DNA of 64,000 nucleotides from Clavibacter sp. B3I6 (GCF_030816895.1 NZ_JAUSYL010000001.1:2666001-2730000), one strand, 5' to 3'; shown: positions 34,404 to 44,899, numbered from the stretch's first letter. Notes: generated by a model from the letters alone, not told the origin. A program made the numbers and translations.

Positions 34404-35636
34404 ATGAGCCACGACCCCGTCGTCCCGTCCGCCCGCGCGACCGACGACGGGGGCCCCGCCGGCCCCCGGCTCGGCGTCGTCGTGGTCGCGGCGGGCAGCG
34501 GCACGCGGCTGGGCGCGGGGATCCCGAAGGCGCTCGTCGAGGTCGGCGGCGCCACGCTGCTGGCCCGCTCCCTCCGCGCGGTCCTCGGCCTCGCCGAGGA
34601 GGCGCACGTCGTCGTCGTCGCGCCCGCCGCGCACGTGGCGGAGACCACCGCCGTGGTGGACGCGGTCGCCGGCGCGGCCCGCGGATCCGTCGCCGTGGTC
34701 GTCGGCGGGGCCACCCGGCAGGGATCAGTGCGGGCCGGCCTCGCGGCGCTCGCCGGATCCGTCGACGTCGTCCTCGTGCACGACGCCGCGCGGGCGCTGA
34801 CCCCCACCTCCCTCTTCGCCTCCGTCGCACGGGCCGTGCGCGCCGAGGCCGCCGGCGTGGTGCCCGGCCTGCCCGTCACCGACACCGTCAAGCGCGTCGA
34901 CGCCGCGGGGGAGTGCCTCGGCACGGTCGACCGCAGCGACCTCGTCGGCGTCCAGACCCCGCAGGGCTTCCCGCGCGGCCCGCTCGACGCGGCCTATGCC
35001 GCGGCGACCGCCGAGCACACCGACGACGCGGCGCTCTTCCAGGCCGCGGGCGGCGCGGTCCGCGTGATCCCCGGCGACGCGCTCGCGTTCAAGGTCACCA
35101 CCGCATGGGACCTGCGGCGCGCGGAGGAGCTCGTCGCGCGGGCCGAGGGGAGCGGATCGGCGGCCTCCCGTCTCCGCTCCGGCATCGGCACCGACGTCCA
35201 CGCGGTCGACGCGACCCAGCCGCTCTGGCTCGCGGGCCTGCACTGGCCGGGCGAGGCGGGGCTCGCCGGGCACAGCGACGGCGACGCGGTGAGCCACGCC
35301 ATGTGCGACGCGCTCCTGTCGGCCGCGGGCCTCGGCGACATCGGCGGGATCTTCGGGACCGACGACCCCGAGCTCGACGGCGCGCACGGCGAGGTCTTCC
35401 TGCGCCGCACCGCGGAGCTCGTCCGCGGGGCCGGCTACGGCATCGTCAACGTCGCGGTCCAGGTCATGGCGGTGCGCCCCAAGCTGTCGCCGCGGCGGGC
35501 CGAGGCCGAGCGGATCCTCTCGGCCGCGGTCGGCGCGCCCGTCTCGCTCGCGGGCACCACGACCGACGGGCTCGGCTTCACGGGCCGCGGCGACGGCGTC
35601 GCGGCGGTCGCGACGGCCCTCGTCGAGCGCCTCTGA
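34404..35636 (+). CDS. ispDF: Bifunctional IspD-IspF enzyme of the MEP isoprenoid pathway
   Basis: The 410-residue fusion has an N-terminal IspD cytidylyltransferase (residues about 22-240: VVVAAGSGTRLG, VLVHDAARAL, TPQGF) and a C-terminal IspF cyclodiphosphate synthase (about 255-410: GIGTDVHAV, GHSDGDAVSHAMCDALL, TTTDGLGFTGRGDG). It catalyses the third and fifth MEP-pathway steps. TAGCCT six bases before ATG 34404 indicates a leaderless start. Confidence 0.96.
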   Translation: MSHDPVVPSARATDDGGPAGPRLGVVVVAAGSGTRLGAGIPKALVEVGGATLLARSLRAVLGLAEEAHVVVVAPAAHVAETTAVVDAVAGAARGSVAVVVGGATRQGSVRAGLAALAGSVDVVLVHDAARALTPTSLFASVARAVRAEAAGVVPGLPVTDTVKRVDAAGECLGTVDRSDLVGVQTPQGFPRGPLDAAYAAATAEHTDDAALFQAAGGAVRVIPGDALAFKVTTAWDLRRAEELVARAEGSGSAASRLRSGIGTDVHAVDATQPLWLAGLHWPGEAGLAGHSDGDAVSHAMCDALLSAAGLGDIGGIFGTDDPELDGAHGEVFLRRTAELVRGAGYGIVNVAVQVMAVRPKLSPRRAEAERILSAAVGAPVSLAGTTTDGLGFTGRGDGVAAVATALVERL

Positions 35637-35719
35637 CCGCGGCCCTCGGGGGCACGGGCCCCGGCCGCGCGGCCCGTCATCCGGTGAGGGCGCGGAGGCG
35701 CGCTGACTAGGATCTCTCT

Positions 35720-37171
35720 GTGACCCTGCGCCTCCATGACTCCCGGACGCAGTCCCTGCGGGACTTCGTGCCGCTCGTCGACGGCAGGGTCGGCATCTAC
35801 GTCTGCGGTCCCACGGTCCAGTCGGCGCCGCACATCGGCCACCTCCGGAGCGCGCTCGCCTACGACCAGCTGCGCCGCTGGCTCGCGTATCGCGGGCTCG
35901 ACGTCACGCTCGTCCGCAACGTCACCGACATCGACGACAAGGTCATCGACAACGCCCGGCGCGGCCAGGAGGCCGGCGGCACCGAGGAGTGGTGGGCGCT
36001 CGCGTACCGCGTCGAGCTCGAGTTCTCCCGCGCCTACGCCGCCCTCGGGATCCTCCCGCCCAGCTACGAGCCCCGCGCCACCGCGAGCGTCGGCGAGATG
36101 CAGGAGATCATCCGGCGCCTCGTCGACCGCGGCCACGCGTACCCGGCCGACGACGGGTCCGGCGACGTCTACTTCGACACCGCCTCCTGGCCCGAGTACG
36201 GCGAGCTCACGCGCCAGCGCGCCGCCGACATGGAGGCCGCCGCCGACGCGGATCCGCGCGCCAAGCGGGACGAGCGCGACTTCGCCCTCTGGAAGGGCGC
36301 GAAGCCCGGGGAGCCCGCGAGCGCGTCGTGGCCGTCGCCCTGGGGCGCCGGCCGTCCCGGCTGGCACATCGAGTGCTCCGCCATGTCCACGCGCTACCTC
36401 GGCGCCGAGTTCGACATCCACGGCGGCGGGCTCGACCTGCGCTTCCCGCACCACGAGAACGAGCTCGCCCAGTCCCGTGCGGCGGGGGATCCGTTCGCCC
36501 GCTACTGGCTGCACAACGGGCTCGTCTCCGTGGCCGGCCAGAAGATGAGCAAGTCGCTCGGGAACTCGCTGTTCGCCGCCGATCTGCTCGCCTCCGCGCG
36601 CCCGGTCGTCGTCCGCTACTTCCTCGGATCCGCGCACTACCGCTCCACCCTCGAGTTCCACGACGGCGCGCTCGCCGAGGCCGAGGCCGCGCTCGACCGC
36701 ATCGAGACGTTCCTCGACCGCAGCGCCCGCCGCCTCGCCGGCACGCGCTTCCAGGCCCCCGCCCCCGATGGCGTCGGCCCGGCCCCCGTGCCCGCCGCCT
36801 TCGCGGAGGCGATGGACGACGACCTGAGCGTCCCGCAGGCGCTCGCCGTGCTCCACGACGCCGTCCGCGCGGGCAACGCCGCCCTCGACGCCGGCGACCT
36901 CCAGGAGGCCGCGGCCCAGCGTGCGGACGTCTCCGCGATGGTGGCCGTGCTCGGCATCGACCCGCTCGCTGACGAGTGGCGCACCGCGTCCGACCAGCCC
37001 GTGCGCCGTGCGCTGCAGGCGCTGGTCGAGCATCGGATCGCCGAGCGACAGACCGCGCGGGAGGCCAGGGACTTCGCCCTCGCCGACCGCATCAGACAGG
37101 AGCTGGCCGAGGCCGGCATCACGATAGAGGACTCGCCCGGCGGGTCGCATTGGAGCATCGATGGCGAATAA
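35720..37171 (+). CDS. cysS: Cysteinyl-tRNA synthetase
   Basis: The 483-residue class I synthetase charges tRNA-Cys. The zinc/substrate cysteine in YVCGPTVQSAPHIGHLRS includes the HIGH motif, and KMSKSLGN is the KMSKS loop; GGLDLRFPHHENELAQS is also diagnostic. It includes the insertion and C-terminal domains of CysS, so it is not the shorter MshC ligase. TAGGAT ends six bases before GTG 35720, so the message is probably leaderless. Confidence 0.95.
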   Translation: MTLRLHDSRTQSLRDFVPLVDGRVGIYVCGPTVQSAPHIGHLRSALAYDQLRRWLAYRGLDVTLVRNVTDIDDKVIDNARRGQEAGGTEEWWALAYRVELEFSRAYAALGILPPSYEPRATASVGEMQEIIRRLVDRGHAYPADDGSGDVYFDTASWPEYGELTRQRAADMEAAADADPRAKRDERDFALWKGAKPGEPASASWPSPWGAGRPGWHIECSAMSTRYLGAEFDIHGGGLDLRFPHHENELAQSRAAGDPFARYWLHNGLVSVAGQKMSKSLGNSLFAADLLASARPVVVRYFLGSAHYRSTLEFHDGALAEAEAALDRIETFLDRSARRLAGTRFQAPAPDGVGPAPVPAAFAEAMDDDLSVPQALAVLHDAVRAGNAALDAGDLQEAAAQRADVSAMVAVLGIDPLADEWRTASDQPVRRALQALVEHRIAERQTAREARDFALADRIRQELAEAGITIEDSPGGSHWSIDGE

Positions 37172-38219
37172 GCCCAGCCGATCAGGCGCGGTACGCAAGA
37201 CCAAGAAGGGCCCGCTCAAGGGTTCCGGAGGGCAGGGCCGGCAGGCCCTCGAGGGCAAGAAGCCCACGCCGAAGGCCGAGGACCGCCCGTACCACCCCGC
37301 GGGCAAGCGGAAGGCCGCGAAGGACCGGTACGAGGCGGCATCCGCGGGCGCCAGTCGCGGCCGCGACGAGCGCCCCGAGCGCTCGGCACCGCCGCGCGCC
37401 CGCGCCACCGACCGCCCCGCGGCGGCCGACGCCCCGCGCGCCCGCCGCGCGAAGCAGCAGGACGAGTCCGAGGTCGTCACCGGCCGCAACTCGGTGGTCG
37501 AGGCGCTCCGCGCGAAGATCCCCGCGACCGCGCTCTACATCGCCTCGCGCATCGAGTACGACGACCGCGTCAAGGAGGTGCTGTCGCTCGCCACCGGGCG
37601 CGGGATCCCCGTCCTCGAGGTCATGCGCCCCGAGCTCGACCGCATCGCCGGCCACGACGCCGTGCACCAGGGCCTCGCGCTCAAGGTGCCGCCGTACGAG
37701 TACGCGGACGCGATCGAGCTGCTCGACAAGACCATCTCCCGCGGGCAGGTGCCGCTCATGGTCGCGCTCGACGGCATCACCGACCCGCGGAACCTCGGGG
37801 CCATCATCCGCTCGGTCGCCGCGTTCGGCGGGCACGGCGTGATCGTGCCGCAGCGCCGCTCGGTCGGCCTGACCGCCAGCGCGTGGAAGACGTCGGCCGG
37901 CGCCGCGGCGCGCACGCCCGTCGCCATGGCGTCGAACCTCACGCAGACGCTGAAGGCGCTCAAGCAGCGCGGCGTCTTCGTGGTCGGCCTCGACGGCGGC
38001 GGCGACATGTCGCTGCACGAGTTCACGCTCGCCGACCGCCCGATCGTGGTCGTCGTCGGATCCGAGGGCAAGGGCCTGTCGCGTCTCGTCACCGAGACGT
38101 GCGACACCATCGTCTCCATCCCGATCGGCGCCTCCACCGAGTCGCTCAACGCGGGCATCGCGGCGAGCGTCACGCTCTACGAGATCGGCAAGCTGCGCGC
38201 GGCGGCCCGCCGCAAGTAG
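37161..38219 (+). CDS. rlmB: 23S rRNA (Gm2251) 2'-O-methyltransferase, SpoU family
   Basis: The 352-residue protein has a Lys/Arg/Ala-rich N-terminal extension of about 105 residues, a SpoU substrate-binding domain (VVTGRNSVVEALRAK) and the trefoil-knot SAM domain (ALDGITDPRNLGAIIRS, VVGSEGKGLSRLV, IPIGASTESLNAGIAASV). It probably methylates G2251 of 23S rRNA. It overlaps cysS by 11 bases, and cysS-rlmB adjacency is widespread. Confidence 0.92.
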   Translation: MANKPSRSGAVRKTKKGPLKGSGGQGRQALEGKKPTPKAEDRPYHPAGKRKAAKDRYEAASAGASRGRDERPERSAPPRARATDRPAAADAPRARRAKQQDESEVVTGRNSVVEALRAKIPATALYIASRIEYDDRVKEVLSLATGRGIPVLEVMRPELDRIAGHDAVHQGLALKVPPYEYADAIELLDKTISRGQVPLMVALDGITDPRNLGAIIRSVAAFGGHGVIVPQRRSVGLTASAWKTSAGAAARTPVAMASNLTQTLKALKQRGVFVVGLDGGGDMSLHEFTLADRPIVVVVGSEGKGLSRLVTETCDTIVSIPIGASTESLNAGIAASVTLYEIGKLRAAARRK

Positions 38220-38225
38220 CCCACC

Positions 38226-38268
38226 ACGACGACGAGCCGGGACCCCGAGGGTCCCGGCTCGTCGTCGT
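38226..38268. terminator. Bidirectional terminator after rlmB
   Basis: A perfect 19-bp stem (38226-38244 with 38250-38268) with a five-base loop lies between convergent rlmB and the DUF4032 gene. Confidence 0.85.
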
Positions 38269-38289
38269 CCCGGCGCTCGCGCCCCCGGA

Positions 38290-39594
38290 TCAGACCTTCG
38301 TGCGCCAGTCCTCCGCGGCCTCGGCCTCGGTGATCGGCACGTCCGACTCGTCCTCGATCACGCCGATCGACTCGGTGGGCGGGTCGATGACGGTCGCCTC
38401 GTCGCGGCGGAACCGGAGGATGTCGTGCACGTACGCGGTGACGGCCTCGGCGAGCGGGATGTCCCGGCTGAGCTTCTGCGACATGTACCAGCGGTGCTCG
38501 AGGAGCTGGTGGAAGACCTCGGCCGGCTCGAGCTTGCCGCGGAGGTCCCGCGGGATCGCGCGCACGACGGGCTCGAAGACGCGGGCGAGCCACTCGTGCG
38601 CGACCATCTCCTCGTCGAGGTCCTGCTTGTCGAAGGTCGCGGTGTACGAGTCGAGGTCGTTGAGGAGGCGGCGGGCCTGGTTCTCCTGCGCGTCCACGCC
38701 CGTGAGGCGCAGCAGGCGGCGCTGGTGGTGGCCGGCGTCGACGACCTTGGGCTGGATCCGCACCTGCGACCCCTCGGCGGTCGTACGGATCGCGAGCTCC
38801 TCGATGTCGAACCCGAGGTCGTTGAGGCGGTCGACGCGCTCGTTGATGCGCCAGCGCTCCGACGTGGGGAACTCCTCGCGACCGGTGAGCTCCTTCCAGA
38901 GCGTGCGGTACTGGGCGACGATGCGCGTGCTGGTCTCGAGCGGGTCGAGACCCTCCTCGATGCGGCCGCCGGCCTCGAGGTCCATCAGCTCGCCGGCGAT
39001 GTTGACGCGGGCGATCTCGAGGTCGTTCTCGCGCTGCCCGTTGGAGAGGCCGCCGTTGAAGAGCTTCCCGGTCTCCGCGTCCACGAGGTACGCGGCGAAG
39101 GCGCCGGCATCCCGGCGGAAGAGGGTGTTCGAGAGCGACACGTCGCCCCAGAAGAAGCCGATCATGTGCAGCCGCACCAGGAGCACGGCGAGGGCGTCGA
39201 CGAGCCGCGTCGCCGTGTCGGGCCGCAGCTGCTGCGAGAACAGCGCCCGGTAGGGGAGCGAGAACTTGAGGTGCCGGGTGACGAGCACGGACTTCAGCGG
39301 GTCGCCGTCCTCGTCCGTGCGGTTCATGATCACGGCGACGGGCTCGACGCACGGGATCTCGAGCCGCTGGAGCGTCCGCAGCATGTCGTACTCGCCGCGC
39401 GCCATCTCGTCCGTCGTCTCCTTGATGGCGATGACGTAGCCGGACAGGTTCGCGAACCGCACGAGGTGGCGCGAGATGCCCTTCGGCAGCGTCGCGATCG
39501 CGGAGGAGGGCCACTCGTCGAGCGGCAGCTGCCAGGGCAGGTCGAGGAGCGCGGGATCGACCGTCGCCGAGGTGATGTTCAGGGATCCGGCCAT
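38290..39594 (-). CDS. DUF4032 protein with kinase-like fold
   Basis: The 434-residue protein is an actinobacterial DUF4032 family member. The N-terminal half resembles lipopolysaccharide/antibiotic-kinase folds: YVIAIKETTD could hold the ATP lysine, and IGFFWGDVSLSNTLFRRD is a catalytic-loop-like segment followed by YLVDAETGKLF. No substrate is known. It lies next to the sugar ABC ATPase gene but is probably transcribed separately. Confidence 0.8.
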   Translation of the reverse strand: MAGSLNITSATVDPALLDLPWQLPLDEWPSSAIATLPKGISRHLVRFANLSGYVIAIKETTDEMARGEYDMLRTLQRLEIPCVEPVAVIMNRTDEDGDPLKSVLVTRHLKFSLPYRALFSQQLRPDTATRLVDALAVLLVRLHMIGFFWGDVSLSNTLFRRDAGAFAAYLVDAETGKLFNGGLSNGQRENDLEIARVNIAGELMDLEAGGRIEEGLDPLETSTRIVAQYRTLWKELTGREEFPTSERWRINERVDRLNDLGFDIEELAIRTTAEGSQVRIQPKVVDAGHHQRRLLRLTGVDAQENQARRLLNDLDSYTATFDKQDLDEEMVAHEWLARVFEPVVRAIPRDLRGKLEPAEVFHQLLEHRWYMSQKLSRDIPLAEAVTAYVHDILRFRRDEATVIDPPTESIGVIEDESDVPITEAEAAEDWRTKV

Positions 39595-39695
39595 GCTGCG
39601 ACCCTACCCGACCGGGGAAACGGAGCTGCCGCGGCCCCGGCTCTCCGAGGGAGAGCGCAGGGACCGCGGCAGCGGACGTGCGGCGTCGGGCAGGA

Positions 39696-40796
<1,101 letters not shown>

Positions 40797-41112
40797 TTCG
40801 GTGTTCTCCTTCACGGGCAGGTACGTGCCCGACGATCCGTGGTGATGGATGTGATGCTCATGGCTCATCGCTGTGGGCGACGATGACCACCCGATGAGTA
40901 TTGCACGGGGCCATCCGGCCGCATACCCCGCCGTCGTGCGGATCGGCGGCCATTCCCCACCTGGGGGATGAGGGTCTCCGGCCTGTATCGTCACCTGCGG
41001 CGCCGTACCCGCGCCCGCCGCGTTGGCGCTTTCCCAGACTCGCCTCCTATAGTCCTGAGGTCGTCCGGGAGCCCGCCCGCGCCCGACTCCCCCATCACCG
41101 GAGCGAGGACCC
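40797..41112. promoter_or_regulatory. Divergent promoter region between msiK and the DsbA-like gene
   Basis: The 316-base gap holds both promoters. For the rightward gene, TATAGT at 41048-41053 is a strong -10, with TTGGCG at 41023-41028 as a -35 at 19 bases. For msiK a weaker AATACT-like -10 appears on the minus strand near 40900. No riboswitch or clear operator is recognised. Confidence 0.5.
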
Positions 41113-42030
41113 ATGAGCAGCACGCCGCCCGCGCACGAACCGCACGGCGGTCATCGGCGACGCCGCGAGGCGGCGCGCGAGAAGGCGCGGCTCAACCGGA
41201 TGAAGCAGCGGCGCCGCGACGTGGCGGCGCGCGGCCTCATCCGCGGCGGCATCGCGGCGGCGCTCGTCGCCGTTGTCGTGGTCGTCGGCCTCATCGTCGT
41301 CCAGGGCGCGCGACCCGCGGGCCCCGGCCCGCAGAACATGGCGAGCGACGGCATCCTCATCGGCAAGGACCTCGCCGCCGTCCCCACCGCGGCCCTCGAC
41401 CCCGAGCAGGAGCCGGTGCCCACGGCGGCGCAGGCCGCCGGCGCCGCGCACATCCGCGTCTACGTCGACTACCTCTGCACCGCGTGCAAGGAGTTCCAGG
41501 ACACGAACGGCGCGCAGATGGAGGGCTGGCTGCAGTCCGGCGCCGCCACCGTCGAGATCCACCCGGTCGCCATCCTCACCAGCAAGTCGCAGGCCTACTC
41601 GCTGCGCGCCGCCAACGCCGCCGCCTGCGTGGCCGACTCCTCGCCCGACGACTTCTGGGCCTTCAACTCGGCGCTGTTCGAGGAGCAGCCGGCCGAGCAG
41701 AGCGCGGGCCTCAGCGACGACCGCATCGTCGAGCTGGCCGAGCAGGCGGGAGCCGATCCGTCCGACGTGGAGGAGTGCGTGTCCGACCAGCGCTTCCAGT
41801 CGTGGGTGAACGGCGCGACCGACCGGGTGCTCGACGGGGACATCCCCGAGTCGAACGTGGAGAAGGTCGTGGGTGCGCCGGTCATCGTCGTGGGCGACCG
41901 CCAGTACACCGGCCAGCCCGACGACGCGAAGGCGTTCGCCGCCTTCGTCCTCCAGGCCGCGGGTCAGGACGCGACGCCCGCGCCGACCGATGCGCCGACG
42001 CCCGCCGAGACGCCGACCACCGCGCCGTAG
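41113..42030 (+). CDS. DsbA-family thioredoxin-like protein, membrane anchored
   Basis: The 305-residue protein has a basic cytoplasmic start, one membrane helix (residues 46-64), then an exported thioredoxin-fold domain with the redox pair CTAC in YVDYLCTACKEFQ. The cis-Pro region is VVGAPVIVVGDRQYTGQP. It is probably a disulfide oxidoreductase outside the membrane. The C-terminus is Pro/Thr-rich. Confidence 0.87.
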   Translation: MSSTPPAHEPHGGHRRRREAAREKARLNRMKQRRRDVAARGLIRGGIAAALVAVVVVVGLIVVQGARPAGPGPQNMASDGILIGKDLAAVPTAALDPEQEPVPTAAQAAGAAHIRVYVDYLCTACKEFQDTNGAQMEGWLQSGAATVEIHPVAILTSKSQAYSLRAANAAACVADSSPDDFWAFNSALFEEQPAEQSAGLSDDRIVELAEQAGADPSDVEECVSDQRFQSWVNGATDRVLDGDIPESNVEKVVGAPVIVVGDRQYTGQPDDAKAFAAFVLQAAGQDATPAPTDAPTPAETPTTAP

Positions 42031-42071
42031 CGCGGCTCCTATGATGGATCGACGGCCCCTTAGGGACGTCG

Positions 42072-42144
42072 GCCGGCCTGGCGCAATTGGTAGCGCACCG
42101 CACTTGTAATGCGGCGGTTACGGGTTCGAGTCCCGTGGCCGGCT
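42072..42144 (+). tRNA. tRNA-Thr (UGU anticodon)
   Basis: The acceptor GCCGGCC pairs with GGCCGGC. The anticodon arm is CGCA-CTTGTAA-TGCG with anticodon TGT, and the T-arm contains GGGTTCGAGTCCC. Discriminator T; CCA is not encoded. A -10-like TATGAT lies at 42040-42045. Confidence 0.96.
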
Positions 42145-42184
42145 CCGAGACGGGAGTCGCATCCCCGCAGGGTGCGGCACGGGA

Positions 42185-42796
42185 TCAGTCGAGGACCGTG
42201 ATCATCCGCTCGCCGTCGACGGTCGAGCGGGGCCCCTTGCCGTCCGGCTCCGCAGCCCCGACGTAGAGCCATCCGAGCAGCTCCTCGCCGTCGCGCAGGC
42301 CGTGCATGCGACGCACCGCGTCGCTGCGCGTGAGCGATCCGGTGCGCCAGAAGACGCCCCACCCCTGCTCCTCGAGCAGCAGCGTGAGCGCGTGCGCGAC
42401 ACCGGCGGCGACGGCCTCCTGCTCCCACCCCGGCACCTTGCGGCTCGGCGCCACGCAGGCCACGACGGCGACGAGCAGGCTCGCGCGGTGGGTCTTCTTG
42501 CGGTGCTTGCCCGATCCGGGGTCGCCCGCGGCCTCGTCCATCGCGGCGCCGAGGCCGTCGCGGGCCGCACCGCGGATCTCGATGATGCGCCACGGCCGCA
42601 GCCCGCCGTGGTCGGCGAGCCGGGAAGCGGCCTCCACGAGTGGAACGAGGTCCTCGTGCGCCGGGGCCGCTTCGCCGACGGACGAGCGCGAGCGCCGCTC
42701 GCGCAGCGCAGTCAGCACGGGGCCGGCCGGTCCGGGGGTGCCGGGCGCGGACGGGTCGGCATGGCCGCCCGCCCGATGCCGCGGCACGTCGGTCAC
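42185..42796 (-). CDS. Nitroreductase-family flavoprotein
   Basis: The 203-residue protein reads as a nitroreductase: an N-terminal FMN-phosphate-binding RERRSRSSV, LRPWRIIEI in the middle and EEQGWGVFWRTG toward the C-terminus. Family members reduce nitro compounds or quinones with NAD(P)H. The GTG start overlaps the msrB stop (GTGA), so it is probably translated with msrB as an oxidative-stress pair. Confidence 0.82.
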   Translation of the reverse strand: MTDVPRHRAGGHADPSAPGTPGPAGPVLTALRERRSRSSVGEAAPAHEDLVPLVEAASRLADHGGLRPWRIIEIRGAARDGLGAAMDEAAGDPGSGKHRKKTHRASLLVAVVACVAPSRKVPGWEQEAVAAGVAHALTLLLEEQGWGVFWRTGSLTRSDAVRRMHGLRDGEELLGWLYVGAAEPDGKGPRSTVDGERMITVLD

Positions 42797-43194
42797 TCCG
42801 CGGTGCGGAACGACATGGAGACCGAGTTCATGCAGAACCGGTCGCCGGTGGGGGTCTGCGGCGCGTCGTCGAAGACGTGCCCGAGGTGCGATCCGCAGCG
42901 GGCGCAGACGACCTCGACGCGCTTCATGCCGAGGCTCGTGTCCGTGTACAGCTTGACCGCGTCGCTCTCCTTAGGCGCGTAGAAGCTCGGCCATCCGCAG
43001 TGGGAGTCGAACTTCGTGTCGCTCGTGAAGAGCTCGGCGCCGCAGGCCTTGCAGCCGTAGACGCCGGTGCGCTCCTCGTCCAGCAGCTCGCCGGTCCAGG
43101 GGCGCTCGGTGGCCTGCTGGCGCAGCACCGCGTACTCCTCGGGGGAGAGCTCCTGACGCCACTGGTCGTCGGTCTTCTCGATCTCGTAGGCCAT
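42793..43194 (-). CDS. msrB: Peptide-methionine (R)-S-oxide reductase
   Basis: The 133-residue enzyme repairs methionine-R-sulfoxide in proteins. Two zinc CxxC pairs (YGCKACGAELF, VCARCGSHLGHVF), FDSHCGWPSF and the catalytic GDRFCMNS are present. The ATG at 43194 gives the standard length; upstream codons in frame are not conserved. Confidence 0.95.
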   Translation of the reverse strand: MAYEIEKTDDQWRQELSPEEYAVLRQQATERPWTGELLDEERTGVYGCKACGAELFTSDTKFDSHCGWPSFYAPKESDAVKLYTDTSLGMKRVEVVCARCGSHLGHVFDDAPQTPTGDRFCMNSVSMSFRTAE

Positions 43195-43409
43195 GGTGCG
43201 GGTCCTTTCTCGCTGGTCGATCCTAGGGGCGGCGTCCCAGCGCGCCTCCAGGGGGAACCGACGCGACGGCCCCTGGATTCCTCCATCCGGGGAACTCTCG
43301 GCCGGGCGCGTGGTGGCCCGCACGCCGTCGCGGAGGCCGTCCGGAGCGGGCGGGGACACCCCGTGGAGGTGAGCGGGGCGCCCAGGGAGGCGCACCTAGT
43401 ATGTGGGGG

Positions 43410-43760
43410 ATGTCGGGGAAGGAGAACGCCGTGGACCAGCGCGAGACCCGCCCCGCGACCGTCTCGGCGACCGAGCAGCGTCCCTCCGGCGAGCTCGACG
43501 AGCGGGCACGCGCGGTGCTCGACTTCGAGCGGGACTGGACGCGTCACGCCGGTGCGAAGGAGGAGGCGATCCGCCAGGCCTTCGGCATCTCCGCCACGCG
43601 CTACTACCAGCTGCTCGGGGCCCTCCTGGAGACGCGCGGGGCTCTCGCCTACGACCCCCTCCTCGTGGGGCGCCTCCTGCGCCTCCGCGAGACGCGCGCC
43701 GCCGCCCGCGCGGCCCGTGCCCTGCCCACCGGTCTCCCGCACCGTCCGTCCGCGCGCTGA
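43410..43760 (+). CDS. DUF3263 domain protein
   Basis: The product is 116 residues from ATG 43410, or 109 from GTG 43431. The core (RAVLDFERDWTRHAGAKEEA, then ATRYYQLL) matches the actinobacterial DUF3263 family, which looks like a helix-turn-helix. TAGTAT at 43397-43402 lies seven bases before ATG 43410 (leaderless). AAGGAG six bases before GTG 43431 supports the shorter start. It precedes a LytR_C gene, a recurrent pairing. Confidence 0.78.
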   Translation: MSGKENAVDQRETRPATVSATEQRPSGELDERARAVLDFERDWTRHAGAKEEAIRQAFGISATRYYQLLGALLETRGALAYDPLLVGRLLRLRETRAAARAARALPTGLPHRPSAR

Positions 43761-43793
43761 CCCCGCGCCCCACCGAGGAGACACGAGACCGCC

Positions 43794-44366
43794 ATGCCCT
43801 CCCACGCTCCCGATCGCTTCGACGACGTCCCCGGCGACCTGAGCCGCGTGGGCGCGCACCGGGCGCCCCGCCCGCGGCACCACCGCTTCCGCGCCTTCGC
43901 CTGGGCTGCCCTCGCGACGGCCGTCCTCGTCGGGCTCGGCGTCGTCGGCCTCGCCGTCATCGACGACCGCGTCTCCTTCACCGACATCATCCCGAGCGAC
44001 GGCGCCTCCGAGGCGGCGACCCCCACGGAGGTGCCGACCGCAGCGCCCACCGCGGTCCCCGGCATGGTCGTGACCGTCCTGAACGGCACGCGGACCACCG
44101 GCCTCTCCGCACGGGCCGCCGCGACGCTCGAGTCCGGGGGCTGGAAGATCGGCTCGCGCCTCAACGCCAGCGCGTCCGACATCACCGCGACGACCGTCTA
44201 CTACTACGACGCGGCGGACGAGGGCGCCGCGCGAGGACTGGTCCAGGCCCTGGGGGTGGGCGACGTGCAGCAGTCGGACCAGTTCCGGCCCGCCGAGGGC
44301 ACCCCGGCCGCGACCGCGCCGCGGCTGACCGCCGTGCTCGGCGCGGACTACGCGGCCCGCGGCTGA
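43794..44366 (+). CDS. LytR C-terminal domain protein
   Basis: The 190-residue protein has a short cytoplasmic tail, a membrane helix at about residues 37-59, a Pro/Thr linker and an external LytR_C domain (MVVTVLNGTRTTGLSARAAATLE; TTVYYYDAADEGAARGL). It likely works at the cell envelope, though the catalytic LytR-CpsA-Psr domain is absent. It follows the DUF3263 gene. Confidence 0.82.
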   Translation: MPSHAPDRFDDVPGDLSRVGAHRAPRPRHHRFRAFAWAALATAVLVGLGVVGLAVIDDRVSFTDIIPSDGASEAATPTEVPTAAPTAVPGMVVTVLNGTRTTGLSARAAATLESGGWKIGSRLNASASDITATTVYYYDAADEGAARGLVQALGVGDVQQSDQFRPAEGTPAATAPRLTAVLGADYAARG

Positions 44367-44597
44367 CCGGAGGCGCACCCCCGCTCCACTCCCGCACCCC
44401 GCGCGTCCGTGGAGGAACCGGACGGCGGGCCGTCGGCCGTGGCTATCGTGCTGCCTGGTCGCACGCCCGTCGCGCACCAGGCGCTGCATGCGGTGAGTCC
44501 CGAGGGCGTGGTGCGGGGTCGATGCAGGGCTCCGCGGTCGACCCGGGGGTGGCGGCACCGCGCCCCCGACACCGCGCAGTCGCACATGGAGAAGCAC

Positions 44598-44816
44598 ATG
44601 GCCAACGGCACCGTGAAGTGGTTCAACGGGGAGAAGGGGTTCGGGTTCATCACCGTCGACGCCGTCGAGGGCGGACCGGCCCAGCAGGACGTCTTCGTCC
44701 ACTACTCGGCGATCGAGATGTCCGGCTACAAGGTCCTGGAGGAGGGCCAGCGCGTCGCCTTCCAGATCGGGCAGGGGTCCAAGGGCCTGCAGGCCGAGAA
44801 CGTCTCGCCCGCCTAG
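44598..44816 (+). CDS. cspA: Cold-shock protein CspA family
   Basis: The 72-residue OB-fold protein carries RNP1 (KGFGFI) and RNP2 (VFVHYSAI). It binds single-stranded nucleic acid and helps mRNA translation in the cold. GGAG lies seven bases before ATG 44598. The upstream gap (44367-44597) could give a leader of about 150 bases with hairpins such as GGTCGA/TCGACC, as is common for csp mRNAs. Confidence 0.93.
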   Translation: MANGTVKWFNGEKGFGFITVDAVEGGPAQQDVFVHYSAIEMSGYKVLEEGQRVAFQIGQGSKGLQAENVSPA

Positions 44817-44899
44817 AGCGGCGCCGCCACGACGCCGTCGCCCACGAGGGCGGCGGCGTCGTCGCGTTCCCGCCGGCCGCCCGGCCTGTGGGCGGCTCG

